A stretch of DNA of 48,687 nucleotides, taken from the NCBI GenBank assembly GCA_900313705.1, contig OMSJ01000009.1:1-48687 (forward strand), written 5' to 3'. The DNA comes from an uncultured Prevotellaceae bacterium (GTDB lineage: Bacteria > Bacteroidota > Bacteroidia > Bacteroidales > Bacteroidaceae). Position numbers and translations under genes: made by a program. This document shows positions 17,364-25,983 of this stretch, piece by piece (position 1 is the stretch's first letter; every line of letters begins with the position of its first letter). Below the pieces are notes generated by a model. It was not told where the DNA came from and searched no databases. It saw nothing but the letters and a program-made list of their open reading frames with translations.

Positions 17364-18443
17364 ATGGACAAAGAACTTATTTCCGGTCTCAAGAGAGAGA
17401 ACTTCCAGGCAGTCGTACAGGGCAAGGAGACTGACCTCTTCGTCCTCACGAACTCCAATGGTATGGAAGTATGCATTACCAACTACGGTGGTGCCATCAT
17501 GGCCATCATGGTTCCCGACAGGGAAGGCAAGATGGCCAATGTCATACAGGGACACGACAGCATACAGAACATGATTGCCAGCCCAGAGCCTTTCCTCTCG
17601 ACACTCGTTGGGCGTTACGGCAACCGCATCGCCAAGGGACACTTCACGATGAACGGCAAGGACTATAGCCTCGCCGTCAACAATGGTCCTAACCACCTGC
17701 ATGGTGGACCGACCGGCTTCCACGCCCGTGTCTGGGATGCAGAACAAATCAACGAGCAGGAGCTTGTGCTTCGATACATCTCGGCATACTACGAGGAAGG
17801 TTTCCCTGGAGAACTGCACATGAACGTCAAGTACAGCCTCACGGAAGACGATGAGCTTATTATCGACTATCGTGGCACAACCAACAAGAAGACCATCGTC
17901 AACATGACGAGTCACGGTTTCTTCTCCCTCGCTGGCATCGCCAACCCCACGCCCGAGGCACTCAACAACATCCTTACCATCAACGCCGACTTCTTCATCC
18001 CCATCGACGAGACAAGCATCCCGACGGGTGAAATCCTCAAGGTGGAAGGCACTCCCTTCGACTTCCGCACTCCTCATGCTGTAGGCGAACGCATAGGCGA
18101 CACCAGTTGCCAGCAAATCGTCAACGGCACAGGCTACGACCATTGCTACGTGCTCAACAAGAGAGAGCCAGGCGAGTTGTCGTATGCCGTGAAGTGTGTA
18201 GAGCCCATTAGCGGCCGCAAGATGGAGATGTGGACCACGGAGCCTGGCGTACAGTTCTATTCGAGTAACTGGCACAGCGGCTTCACGGGCAATCAGGGCG
18301 CAACCTATCCGAAGTACTCAGCCCTCTGCTTCGAGGCACAGCACTTCCCCGACTCGCCCAACCGTCCTTACTTCCCCAGCACCATACTGAAGGCTGGCGA
18401 AATATACCGTCAAAAGACAATCTACAAATTCGGAGTTGAATAA
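17364..18443 (+). CDS. galM: aldose 1-epimerase (galactose mutarotase)
   Basis: Interconverts alpha and beta anomers of galactose or glucose, feeding the Leloir pathway. The 359-aa protein matches GalM in length and motifs: NYGGAI near 40, GRYGNRIAKGHF near 82-93, the sugar-binding NGPNHLHGGP at about 106-115, the second catalytic region NMTSHGFFSLAG and, near the end, EPGVQFYSSNW and the catalytic-acid context ALCFEAQHFPDSPNRP. There is no signal peptide, so it acts in the cytoplasm. First gene of a three-gene operon: 45 nt to the sugar transporter, then 48 nt to galK. Confidence 0.94.
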   Translation: MDKELISGLKRENFQAVVQGKETDLFVLTNSNGMEVCITNYGGAIMAIMVPDREGKMANVIQGHDSIQNMIASPEPFLSTLVGRYGNRIAKGHFTMNGKDYSLAVNNGPNHLHGGPTGFHARVWDAEQINEQELVLRYISAYYEEGFPGELHMNVKYSLTEDDELIIDYRGTTNKKTIVNMTSHGFFSLAGIANPTPEALNNILTINADFFIPIDETSIPTGEILKVEGTPFDFRTPHAVGERIGDTSCQQIVNGTGYDHCYVLNKREPGELSYAVKCVEPISGRKMEMWTTEPGVQFYSSNWHSGFTGNQGATYPKYSALCFEAQHFPDSPNRPYFPSTILKAGEIYRQKTIYKFGVE

Positions 18444-18488
18444 ACTGACAATAAACAATAAACATTAATCAATAACCTTTTAATTAAA

Positions 18489-19775
18489 ATGGCACAAAAA
18501 TCCAAACAATGGGGTGCAATTATCGTAATGATTGCACTTTTCGCAATGATTGCCTTCGTGACTAACCTCTGCACACCTATGGCAACCATCATCAAGAACC
18601 AAGGCGAAATCAGTAACGCTCTTGCACAAATCGGTAACATCGGAAACTTCATCGCCTACCTCGTTATGGGCATTCCCGCAGGCATGATGATTTCCAAGTT
18701 CGGCTACAAGAAGACCGCCCTCATCGGTCTCGCCATCGGCATCGCTGGCATACTTATTCAGTGGTGCAGCGGTCTCATCGATGCTGGCGACGGCTCCAAC
18801 ATCAGTACTGTCTTCGGCGTTTACCTCCTCGGCGCATTCGTCTGTGGCTTGACCATGTGCATCCTCAACTGTGTGGTTAACCCCATGCTCAACCTCCTCG
18901 GTGGTGGCGGCAACAAGGGCAACCAGCTCATTCAGATTGGTGGCGTGTTCAACAGCTCTGCAGCCGTAGCTTGTTACATTCTTATGGGTGCTCTCATTGC
19001 TGACGCATCAAAGGCAAAGATTGCCGACGCTACTCCCGCTCTTTGGATTGCACTTGCCATCTTCGCAGTTGCATTCATCGTCATCCTCTTTACCAAGATT
19101 GATGAACCCGAACAGGCTCCCGTTGACGTTAGCCTCATCAAAGGCGCTCTCAAGTACCGCCACTTTGCACTCGGTGCATTGGCCATCTTCCTTTATATGG
19201 GCGTAGAGGTAGGTACTCCCAATGCAGTTCAGCAGTACCTCAACGAGCCTGACAACCCACTGCACATTCCCTCTGCAACTGTCGGCATGATCGTAGCCGT
19301 ATATTGGTTTATGATGCTTATCGGACGTTTCACTGGTGCAGCCATCGGCAGCAAGGTTAGCAGCCGCGCTATGGTCACCACCGTAGCCACCATCACGCTC
19401 GCCCTCGTGCTCTTCGGCATGTATGCTCCTTCTGACGTCCTCGTCAACTTCCCCGGTGTCGATTGGGGCAAGCTTGAGCTCATCTGGCAGCCCATTCCTC
19501 TCGGCATCTTCGCCTTCCTGCTCGTAGGTCTCTGCACCAGTGTCATGTGGGGTGCTATCTTCAACATGGCAGTAGAAGGCCTCGGCAAGTACACAGCAGT
19601 TGCCAGCGGCATCTTCATGACAATGGTATTCGGTTGCGCCGTAATGATGCCTCTCCAGGGTTGGGTAGCTGACCTCACGGACTGGATCACCAGCTTCTGG
19701 GTAGTCTTCGGCTGTGCTGCTTACATCCTCTTCTATGCCCTCATCGGCAGCCGCGTAAGCAAGAAGGCAGAATAA
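18489..19775 (+). CDS. sugar MFS transporter (GluP/FucP type, probably galactose/glucose)
   Basis: A 428-aa major-facilitator permease with 12 predicted membrane segments. Features of the FucP/GluP sugar:proton symporter group include an N-terminal span followed by NLCTPMATIIKN, GIPAGMMISKFGYKKT after helix 2, LNCVVNPMLNLLGGGGNKGN in the first half, and YMGVEVGTPNAVQQYL at the start of the second half. The position between galM and galK makes galactose the likely substrate, possibly with glucose. It sits in the inner membrane. Confidence 0.92.
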   Translation: MAQKSKQWGAIIVMIALFAMIAFVTNLCTPMATIIKNQGEISNALAQIGNIGNFIAYLVMGIPAGMMISKFGYKKTALIGLAIGIAGILIQWCSGLIDAGDGSNISTVFGVYLLGAFVCGLTMCILNCVVNPMLNLLGGGGNKGNQLIQIGGVFNSSAAVACYILMGALIADASKAKIADATPALWIALAIFAVAFIVILFTKIDEPEQAPVDVSLIKGALKYRHFALGALAIFLYMGVEVGTPNAVQQYLNEPDNPLHIPSATVGMIVAVYWFMMLIGRFTGAAIGSKVSSRAMVTTVATITLALVLFGMYAPSDVLVNFPGVDWGKLELIWQPIPLGIFAFLLVGLCTSVMWGAIFNMAVEGLGKYTAVASGIFMTMVFGCAVMMPLQGWVADLTDWITSFWVVFGCAAYILFYALIGSRVSKKAE

Positions 19776-19786
19776 TATATTATATA

Positions 19787-19818
19787 TAACGTAATAACGA
19801 AATAACGTAATAACGAAA
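19787..19818. repeat. 16-nt direct repeat between transporter and galK
   Basis: TAACGTAATAACGAAA occurs twice in tandem (19787-19802, 19803-19818), ending five bases before the galK ATG, where a ribosome would bind. Confidence 0.8.
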
Positions 19819-19823
19819 TCATC

Positions 19824-20888
19824 ATGAGACTAACTATCGACGACGTAAGAAGTCGTTTCATCAAGCACTTCGACGGCACGACAGGCAATGTATATGCTTC
19901 TCCTGGCCGCATCAACCTCATTGGCGAACACACAGACTACAACAACGGCTTCGTATTCCCCGGAGCCGTAGAACAAGGCATCATTGCTGAGATTAAGCCC
20001 AACGGCACACGCGGCGTTTGCCGTGAGATGATGGCGCTGGGTGTTCCCGTAGAAGGCTTCAATACTGCCTTTGCAGGTGACGTGCCTCTGGGCGCAGGCA
20101 TGAGTTCAAGTGCCGCTCTCGAGAGCACATACGCTTTCGGCATCAACGACCTCTGGGGCGAAGGTAAGATAGACCGCATGGAACTTGCCAAGGTCGGTCA
20201 GCGCACAGAGCACAAGTATGTTGGCGTGAACTGCGGCATCATGGACCAGGCTATCAGCTGCCTCGGCAAGAAGGGTGCTCTGCTGCGTCTCGACTGCCGC
20301 AGCGGTGAGTACGAGTACTTCCCCTGGAACCCGAAGGGCTACCAGCTCATCCTCGTCAACAGCTGTGTGAAGCACGAGCTGAAGGGCTCACCCTACAACG
20401 AGCGTCGCCTCCAGTGTGAGCACGTGGCCGAGGTCATCGGCAAGATTCATCCCGAAGTGAAGAGTCTGCGCGATGCCAACTACGACATGCTCGAAGAGGT
20501 GAAGAGCCAGATTACGGAAGACGAGTACAAGCGTGCTCGCTATGTCATCGGTGAGGTTGTTCGCGTACTGACAGTCTGCGACGCACTCCAGAAGGATGAC
20601 TACGAGACCGTAGGTAAGATGATGTACGAAACACATCATGGTCTCTCCAAGGAGTACGAGGTAAGCTGCGAAGAGCTTGACTTCCTCAACGAAGTGGCAA
20701 AGGAAGAAGGCGTCACAGGCTCCCGCATCATGGGCGGCGGCTTCGGTGGCTGCACCATCAACCTCGTTGCTGACGAACTCGCTGCCAACTTCAAGAAGGT
20801 TGTCGTAGAGAAGTTCGAGAAGAAGTACGGCAAGAAGCCCATCGTCATCGATGTAGTCATTGGCGACGGCTCACGTAGGCTCTGCTAA
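19824..20888 (+). CDS. galK: galactokinase, about 30 residues missing
   Basis: Phosphorylates galactose to galactose-1-phosphate with ATP. The signature GRINLIGEHTDYN (28-40), the ATP loop GDVPLGAGMSSSAALE and the C-terminal GGGFGGCTINLV motif are all present, as is NCGIMDQAIS with the catalytic Asp. At 354 aa it is shorter than the usual 380-390. After KPNGT (residue 62, nt 20009) the sequence jumps straight to RGVCREMMALGV. In E. coli GalK and Bacteroidetes relatives about 30 residues of beta-strand sequence lie between these points. The gap is in frame. Last gene of the galactose operon; galT and galE are not in the window. Confidence 0.93.
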   Translation: MRLTIDDVRSRFIKHFDGTTGNVYASPGRINLIGEHTDYNNGFVFPGAVEQGIIAEIKPNGTRGVCREMMALGVPVEGFNTAFAGDVPLGAGMSSSAALESTYAFGINDLWGEGKIDRMELAKVGQRTEHKYVGVNCGIMDQAISCLGKKGALLRLDCRSGEYEYFPWNPKGYQLILVNSCVKHELKGSPYNERRLQCEHVAEVIGKIHPEVKSLRDANYDMLEEVKSQITEDEYKRARYVIGEVVRVLTVCDALQKDDYETVGKMMYETHHGLSKEYEVSCEELDFLNEVAKEEGVTGSRIMGGGFGGCTINLVADELAANFKKVVVEKFEKKYGKKPIVIDVVIGDGSRRLC

Positions 20889-20913
20889 TACCGTCTTAGC
20901 AGACAACAGTCTC

Positions 20914-20955
20914 AGAAGGCCTTCCTCCCTGGCATCAGGGAAGAAGGCCTTCTTC
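20914..20955 (+). terminator. terminator hairpin after galK
   Basis: GAAGGCCTTCCTCCCT (20915-20930) pairs with AGGGAAGAAGGCCTTC (20937-20952) with one mismatch around the loop GGCATC. The T tail (TTCTTCG) is weak. From here to 22019 no gene was found; the gap holds MITE B, two tandem repeats, MITE C1, a strong hairpin and the tex promoter. Confidence 0.7.
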
Positions 20956-21035
20956 GTATGTGCTCACCGAACCTTCAGACCATGACTTTAGTTTTGCTCG
21001 AAAAGACTGGGAGAATGAAGGGAGATAAATAGGAT

Positions 21036-21292
21036 TTATTGATGTCCGAGAAAAGCGCCGAACCAAAGGTCGACGAAGTCAAGGCGCGATAGACCACAGA
21101 CGGGGGGTGAATTGCGCAACAACATGAAAAGTCCCGAAGGGACGACAGAGATAGAAGCAATTTGATATTAAACAGGTTATGTACTCTGTCGCCCTTTCAG
21201 GGCTTAGTTTTGTTAATACGCTTGTTCCGGGGGTTATCACCCCCGTCTGTGGTCTATCGCGCCTTCGGCGCTTTTCCCCGGACAGCAATAAT
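21036..21292. mobile_element. MITE-like element B (no transposase)
   Basis: Left end TTATTGATGTCCGAGAAAAG (from 21036) and right end GCGCTTTTCCCCGGACAGCA (to 21286 and on to 21292) are inverted with few mismatches. Inside, GCGCGATAGACCACAGACGG pairs with CCGTCTGTGGTCTATCGCGC. The core contains GTCCCGAAGGGAC and GCCCTTTCAGGGC hairpins and is the reverse complement of the element A core (8332-8672). Frames through it give the PRLWSIAPSAL-type peptides often annotated in Bacteroidales genomes, which I regard as spurious. Confidence 0.75.
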
Positions 21293-21346
21293 AACCTTTA
21301 GCGGACAGCAATAATAACCTTTAGCGGACAGCAATAAATAGGATTA
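21279..21346. repeat. 23-nt tandem repeat of the MITE B end
   Basis: CGGACAGCAATA occurs at 21279, 21302 and 21325, 23 nt apart, joined by ATAACCTTTAG. The unit includes the terminal GGACAGCAATA of element B, so the element end has been iterated. Confidence 0.85.
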
Positions 21347-21378
21347 AAGGAAAGATTACAGGTTAAGTAGTTTGAAAG

Positions 21379-21432
21379 TACATGAACATGCAATTGCATA
21401 TACATGAACATGCAATTGCAAGTACATGAACA
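21379..21432. repeat. 22-nt tandem repeat array (family ATGCAATTGCA)
   Basis: TACATGAACATGCAATTGCA repeats at 21379 and 21401, with a truncated third unit at 21423: again 22-nt steps. The first unit contains a perfect palindrome, ATGCAATTGCAT (21388-21399). Confidence 0.88.
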
Positions 21433-21550
21433 ATCAAACTACACTCCATGGATGGTTTGCTCATCCAGCTCTCCGTGTTGCCCTGTTTAATGGCTCGAGG
21501 GCGTCTTGACGACGCAATATGTCTGCTGCGAAGGAGTGGATAGCATAACA

Positions 21551-21762
21551 TAACGTGAATTCGACGATAATGGAAACTTACAGCCTATCATGTGTTAAAC
21601 AAACACAAAGTCACAAAGACACTAAGTAACTCCCCATGGTGTAAAGACACAAAGGTTCTGGTCGGGGAATCTTTGTGTCTTCAGTTCAGCGGCGTAGCTC
21701 TTGGTGTCTTCGTGTCTTTGTGTTTGATTGTCCTTTGGCTTTTCATCGTTGACTTCGTCGAG
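21551..21762. mobile_element. MITE-like element C, copy 1 (upstream of tex)
   Basis: It begins TAACGTGAATTCGACGA and ends near GACTTCGTCGA. Inner arms CAAACACAAAGTCACAAAGA and TCTTCGTGTCTTTGTGTTTG are inverted, and a further AAGACACAAAG / CTTTGTGTCTT stem is nested inside. Copy 2 at 24240-24449 is in direct orientation with scattered differences. Copy 1's right end has diverged. No coding capacity is credible. Confidence 0.75.
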
Positions 21763-21772
21763 CTAAAGCTTC

Positions 21773-21826
21773 TTCGCTTCGCTCAGGCGCAGGCGGAACC
21801 GCCTGCGCCTGAGGCTTGCCGAAGAA
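21773..21826. repeat. large GC-rich hairpin
   Basis: CTCAGGCGCAGGCGG (21782-21796) and CCGCCTGCGCCTGAG (21799-21813) are a perfect 15-bp inverted repeat. The flanks TTCTTCG / CGAAGAA add an outer stem. There is no T tail, and it lies 160 nt before the tex promoter. Its left arm sequence also occurs alone inside MITE A at 8597. Confidence 0.82.
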
Positions 21827-21980
21827 CTCACGTTAACATACAACTGAAGCTCACGTTGCGCCTGGGCTAAGCGAAGTGCATCTGAGCAACTGAACTTCAG
21901 CAGAAGTAGCATCGCGGCGAAACATAAGACCGATAGATAAAAAAGCCGCTTCTAAATTTTGCATTTAACTCCTTTCTTCG

Positions 21981-21988
21981 TAACTTTG
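21981..21988 (+). promoter_or_regulatory. -7 box for tex
   Basis: TAACTTTG, 32 nt before the tex ATG. Confidence 0.65.
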
Positions 21989-22019
21989 TGCTCTGAATAA
22001 GCAATCCCACATAAGCAAC

Positions 22020-24158
22020 ATGAACGACGAGATTACTGCACGCAGAAGCCAACTCATAGCACAACGCACCGGATTACAAGAAAAATATGTACGTGGAGTG
22101 GTTGACCTCCTGCAAGAAGGAGCCACAGTCCCATTCATCAGCCGTTACCGCAAGGAAGCAACTGGTGGAATGACAGACGTGGAGGTGGCGCAAGTAGCAT
22201 CCGAGCTTGACAACGTCGCCGAACTCGAGCATCGTAAGGAGTACATCCTCTCTACCATAGAAGGTCAAGGCAAACTGACGCCCGACCTTCGAACCAGAAT
22301 AGAGGAATGCTGGGACGCGACGACCCTGGAGGACATCTACCTCCCCTATAAGCAGAAGCGTAGGACACGCGCTCAGGTGGCCCGTGAGGCTGGACTTGAA
22401 CCTCTTGCTGACGCTATCTTGAAGCAAACGAACACACCTTTGGCTCAACTCATCGCAAAGCTCTCTCCCTTGCAAGAAGATCCCGAAGGCTCGCTACAAG
22501 GAGCCAAGGACATCATAGCTGAACGCGTCAGCGAAGATGAACACGCACGACAGACGCTCAGGACGACTTTCTCCATACACGCCCGGATATGCAGCAAAGT
22601 CATCAAAGGCAAAGATGCCGAGGGACAGAACTTCCGCGACTACTTCGACTGGCAGGAACCACTGAAACGATGCTCCAGTCATCGCCTGCTTGCCATGCGA
22701 CGAGGAGAAGCCGAAGGCATACTGCGCGTCTCAATCTGTGTTGATGACGAGCCTGCAATGGAACGCATCGCACGCCAGTTCGTCCGTGGAAACGGCGAAT
22801 GCAGCAAGGCTGTCCGCGAAGCTGTGGAGGACGGATACAAACGTCTCCTTGAGCCAAGCATAGCAGGAGAGTTCGGCACCTTGTCGCGACAGAAAGCCGA
22901 CGAGGAAGCCATCCGCATCTTCGTCAGCAACCTTGAGCAACTCCTCATGGCCTCACCTCTCGGACAGAAGCGCGTCATGGGCATCGACCCTGGGTTCCGC
23001 ACAGGATGTAAGGTCGTCTGCCTCGATGCCGAAGGCAATCTTCTCCACCACGACGTCATCTTCCCCCACCCTCCTCGGGCAGAGCGCGTCAAGGCCATGC
23101 TCACCATTCAGACACTCGTCGAGAAGTATGGTGTGCAAGCCATCAGCATTGGCAACGGGACAGCCGGACGCGAGACGGAGGACTTTGTTCGCCACCTTGA
23201 CCTTCCGGCAAACGTCGAAGTGTATAGCGTCAGCGAAGACGGAGCCAGCATCTACAGCGCCAGCGAGATAGCCAGAGAAGAGTTCCCCAATGAAGATGTC
23301 ACCGTCCGCGGAGCTGTCAGCATTGGACGCCGGCTGATGGACCCCCTCGCAGAGCTTGTCAAGATAGACCCCTCGAGCATCGGCGTAGGGCAATACCAGA
23401 AGGATGTCAACCAGACAGCTCTGCGTAAAAGCCTCGAAGATACGGTAATCAAATGCGTGAACCGCGTCGGCGTGAACCTCAATACTGCCAGCCAGTGGCT
23501 GCTGACCTACGTCAGCGGACTTGGCCCTTCGTTGGCTCAGAACATCGTTCGCTACCGTCGCGAGAATGGTCCCTTCCATTCACGAAAGGAGCTGATGAAG
23601 GTGCCGCGCCTTGGAGCAAAGGCATTCGAACAGGCTGCGGGCTTCCTGCGCATCAAGAATGGCGAAGTGCCACTCGACAATAGTGCCGTACACCCAGAAC
23701 GGTATGAACTCGTGGAAAAGATGGCTCGCGACCAACATTGCTCCGTAGCTCAACTCATGTCCGACAAAGCCTTGCGGGACAATATCAAGATAGAAGATTA
23801 TGTGAACGATGAAGTGGGACTGCCTACATTGCGCGACATCATGACTGAGCTAGACAAGCCTGGCCTTGACCCCCGTCAGCCGCTACAGGCATTTGCCTTC
23901 GACCCGACAGTCCACGACATCAGCGACTTGCGCGAAGGACAAGTGCTGCCAGGCATCGTGACGAACATCACAAACTTCGGAGCCTTTGTAGATATCGGCA
24001 TCCACGTCAAAGGTCTCGTACATGTATCGCAGCTCGCCGACCACTACGTCAAAGACCCGACGACCGTGGTAAGAGTGCAGCAGCATGTCATGGTACGCGT
24101 CGTCGGTATCGACAAGCAAAGGGAAAGGATTTCTCTTAGCATGAGAAAGAACTCCTAA
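22020..24158 (+). CDS. tex: Tex-family RNA-binding transcription accessory protein
   Basis: A 712-aa nucleic-acid-binding protein that in other bacteria associates with RNA polymerase and affects transcription and toxin expression. Tex architecture is visible in order: helical N-terminal half starting VVDLLQEGATVPFISRYRKE, YqgF/RNase H-like domain at about 320-450 (RVMGIDPGFRTGCKVVCLD), helix-hairpin-helix pair at about 490-560 (GVNLNTASQWLLTYVSGLGP), and C-terminal S1 domain at about 635-708 (GQVLPGIVTNITNFGAFVDI). Full length, no gaps. MITE C copies lie on both sides, which could allow recombination that removes tex. Confidence 0.94.
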   Translation: MNDEITARRSQLIAQRTGLQEKYVRGVVDLLQEGATVPFISRYRKEATGGMTDVEVAQVASELDNVAELEHRKEYILSTIEGQGKLTPDLRTRIEECWDATTLEDIYLPYKQKRRTRAQVAREAGLEPLADAILKQTNTPLAQLIAKLSPLQEDPEGSLQGAKDIIAERVSEDEHARQTLRTTFSIHARICSKVIKGKDAEGQNFRDYFDWQEPLKRCSSHRLLAMRRGEAEGILRVSICVDDEPAMERIARQFVRGNGECSKAVREAVEDGYKRLLEPSIAGEFGTLSRQKADEEAIRIFVSNLEQLLMASPLGQKRVMGIDPGFRTGCKVVCLDAEGNLLHHDVIFPHPPRAERVKAMLTIQTLVEKYGVQAISIGNGTAGRETEDFVRHLDLPANVEVYSVSEDGASIYSASEIAREEFPNEDVTVRGAVSIGRRLMDPLAELVKIDPSSIGVGQYQKDVNQTALRKSLEDTVIKCVNRVGVNLNTASQWLLTYVSGLGPSLAQNIVRYRRENGPFHSRKELMKVPRLGAKAFEQAAGFLRIKNGEVPLDNSAVHPERYELVEKMARDQHCSVAQLMSDKALRDNIKIEDYVNDEVGLPTLRDIMTELDKPGLDPRQPLQAFAFDPTVHDISDLREGQVLPGIVTNITNFGAFVDIGIHVKGLVHVSQLADHYVKDPTTVVRVQQHVMVRVVGIDKQRERISLSMRKNS

Positions 24159-24239
24159 CATCCTTTCTGGGAGGGAATGTATGGAATGCCGCGCTGTAAA
24201 TATGCGCTTTAGTTCTATAGAATATAAGAAATGATTAAA

Positions 24240-24449
24240 TAACGTGAACTCGACGAAAAAGGAAACTCACAGCCTATCATGTATTAAACAAACACAAAGT
24301 CACAAAGACACTAAGTAACTCCCCATGGTGTAAAGACACAAAGGTTCTGGCCTGGGATTCTTTGTGTCTTCAGTTCAACGGCGTAGCTTTTCGTGTCTTC
24401 GTGTCTTTGTGTTTGATTGTCCTTTGGTTTTTTCGTCGAATTCACATTA
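24240..24449. mobile_element. MITE-like element C, copy 2 (between tex and radA)
   Basis: Terminal inverted repeats AACGTGAACTCGACGAAAAA and TTTTTCGTCGAATTCACATT match at 18 of 20 positions. The nested arms are the same as in copy 1. Flanking AAAT on both sides may be a target duplication. The element ends 24 nt before the radA start, so it may carry the radA promoter. It makes up most of the 314-nt gap, and nothing else was seen there. Confidence 0.8.
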
Positions 24450-24472
24450 AATACTTAAATACTAAAAGAAAG

Positions 24473-25852
24473 GTGGCTAAAGACAAAACAATGTATGTCT
24501 GCGACTACTGCGGATATGAGAGCGTGAAGTGGATAGGCAAATGTCCTGCCTGCAACCGCTGGAGCACAATGAAGGAGATAAAGGTCAGTCCCCAACCTGT
24601 TTCCACGCGTAGCGGAAAACTTTCGTCCTCACCTCTTTTCGGAGAAGCATCAGGAGCAAAGCTTCTAAGCGAGATAGATGCCGGAAGCGAGCCGCGGATG
24701 GACATGGGCGACGCCGAATTGAACCGCGTGTTAGGCGGAGGAATGGTGCCAGGGAGCCTTGTCCTGCTCGGCGGAGAACCAGGTATCGGCAAGAGTACGC
24801 TTACGTTGCAAACCGTGCTCAGACTTCAGGGGCGTCGCATCCTCTACGTTAGCGGAGAAGAAAGTGCACGGCAGATTAAGCTGAGGGCAGACCGACTCGG
24901 CCCACAGAACGAAGGACTCTTTGTGCTCTGTGAGACCTCGCTCGAAAAGATTTTCCATCATATCGAGGAAATGAACCCTGACCTTGTCGTCATCGATTCC
25001 ATTCAGACCATGCAGACAGAAAGCGTGGAGTCGTCGGCAGGCTCGCTTGCTCAGATACGCGAATGTGCTGCAGCTCTGCTACGCTATGCCAAGAGCGGCG
25101 GCGTCTCCATCTTGCTCATCGGACATATTAATAAGGAAGGGACGCTGGCAGGCCCCAAGGTACTGGAGCACATCGTGGATGTCGTCCTGCAGTTCGAAGG
25201 CGACCAGCACTACCTCTACCGCATCCTGCGCAGCATCAAGAACCGCTTTGGCAGTACAAGCGAACTGGGCATCTACGAGATGCGACATGATGGCTTACGT
25301 CAGGTAAGCAACCCCAGCGAACTGCTCCTGACAGACAATCGCGAAGGACTCTCCGGCGTTGCCATATCATGTTCCGTTGAGGGCGTACGGCCCTTCCTCA
25401 TCGAGACACAGGCTTTGGTCAGCACAGCAGCCTATGGAACGGCACAGCGCAGCACCACAGGCTTCGAAGGAAGAAGACTCAACATGCTCCTCGCAGTCCT
25501 CGAGAAACGCGTTGGCTTCAAGCTCGCGCAGAAGGACGTCTTCCTGAATATCGCTGGTGGACTGCGCGTCACAGACCCTGCAATCGACCTGAGCGTAGTG
25601 GCAGCCGTTCTCTCAAGCAATGGAGACATGCCCATCGAAGGCGACGTATGCATGGCAGGCGAAGTGGGACTGAGTGGCGAGATACGCCCTGTGTCGCGCA
25701 TCGACCAACGTATAGCAGAAGCTCAGAAGCTTGGCTTCCGCCGCATACTCATTCCCTCTCACAACATGAATGGGCTCAATCCGAAGCTGTACAACATCGA
25801 GCTTGTACCCGTAAGGAGGGTCGTAGAGGCCGTAAGAGAGCTGTTCGGCTAA
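24473..25852 (+). CDS. radA: DNA repair protein RadA
   Basis: RecA-like ATPase that helps process branched recombination intermediates. The 459-aa product has an N-terminal zinc finger (Cys10, 13, 24, 27 in CDYCGYESVKWIGKCPAC), Walker A GGEPGIGKST, the RadA-specific KNRFGSTSELGIYEM motif, and a C-terminal Lon-protease-like domain ending GFRRILIPSHNMNGL. I start it at GTG 24473 (VAKDKTMYVC), since relatives begin with M-A-K-x-K. ATG 24491 is the alternative. The frame is open further upstream through MITE C2, which would add a spurious hydrophobic segment. HU follows from its own promoter. Confidence 0.94.
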   Translation: MAKDKTMYVCDYCGYESVKWIGKCPACNRWSTMKEIKVSPQPVSTRSGKLSSSPLFGEASGAKLLSEIDAGSEPRMDMGDAELNRVLGGGMVPGSLVLLGGEPGIGKSTLTLQTVLRLQGRRILYVSGEESARQIKLRADRLGPQNEGLFVLCETSLEKIFHHIEEMNPDLVVIDSIQTMQTESVESSAGSLAQIRECAAALLRYAKSGGVSILLIGHINKEGTLAGPKVLEHIVDVVLQFEGDQHYLYRILRSIKNRFGSTSELGIYEMRHDGLRQVSNPSELLLTDNREGLSGVAISCSVEGVRPFLIETQALVSTAAYGTAQRSTTGFEGRRLNMLLAVLEKRVGFKLAQKDVFLNIAGGLRVTDPAIDLSVVAAVLSSNGDMPIEGDVCMAGEVGLSGEIRPVSRIDQRIAEAQKLGFRRILIPSHNMNGLNPKLYNIELVPVRRVVEAVRELFG

Positions 25853-25864
25853 GCACAAAAGAAC

Positions 25865-25902
25865 AACCTCTTGAAATTAAAAAGATTTTTTTGAGGTTTT
25901 CT
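25865..25902 (+). terminator. possible terminator of radA
   Basis: AACCTC (25865-25870) and GAGGTT (25893-25898) are inverted around an A/T-rich loop, followed by TTCTTTT. The stem is short and the loop long. Confidence 0.4.
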
Positions 25903-25925
25903 TTTGTACTTTGCTCTCCTTTTCG

Positions 25926-25933
25926 TACCTTTG
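25926..25933 (+). promoter_or_regulatory. -7 box for the HU-family gene
   Basis: TACCTTTG, 50 nt before the ATG at 25984. Confidence 0.7.
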
Positions 25934-25983
25934 TGCCACTTTTTAATAGAAACGTTAACAAAAAACATAAAATTCAAACAATT

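Noticed and set aside
21592..21870. Open frame of 92 codons across MITE C1
   Set aside because: It is made of element and hairpin sequence; the parallel frame at copy 2 only extends radA artificially.
24362..24472. Extended N-terminus of RadA with a membrane-like segment
   Set aside because: The extra 37 codons are MITE C2 sequence; RadA relatives begin M-A-K just before the zinc finger.
25648..25983. Extended N-terminus of the HU protein
   Set aside because: It overlaps radA in another frame and crosses the HU promoter.
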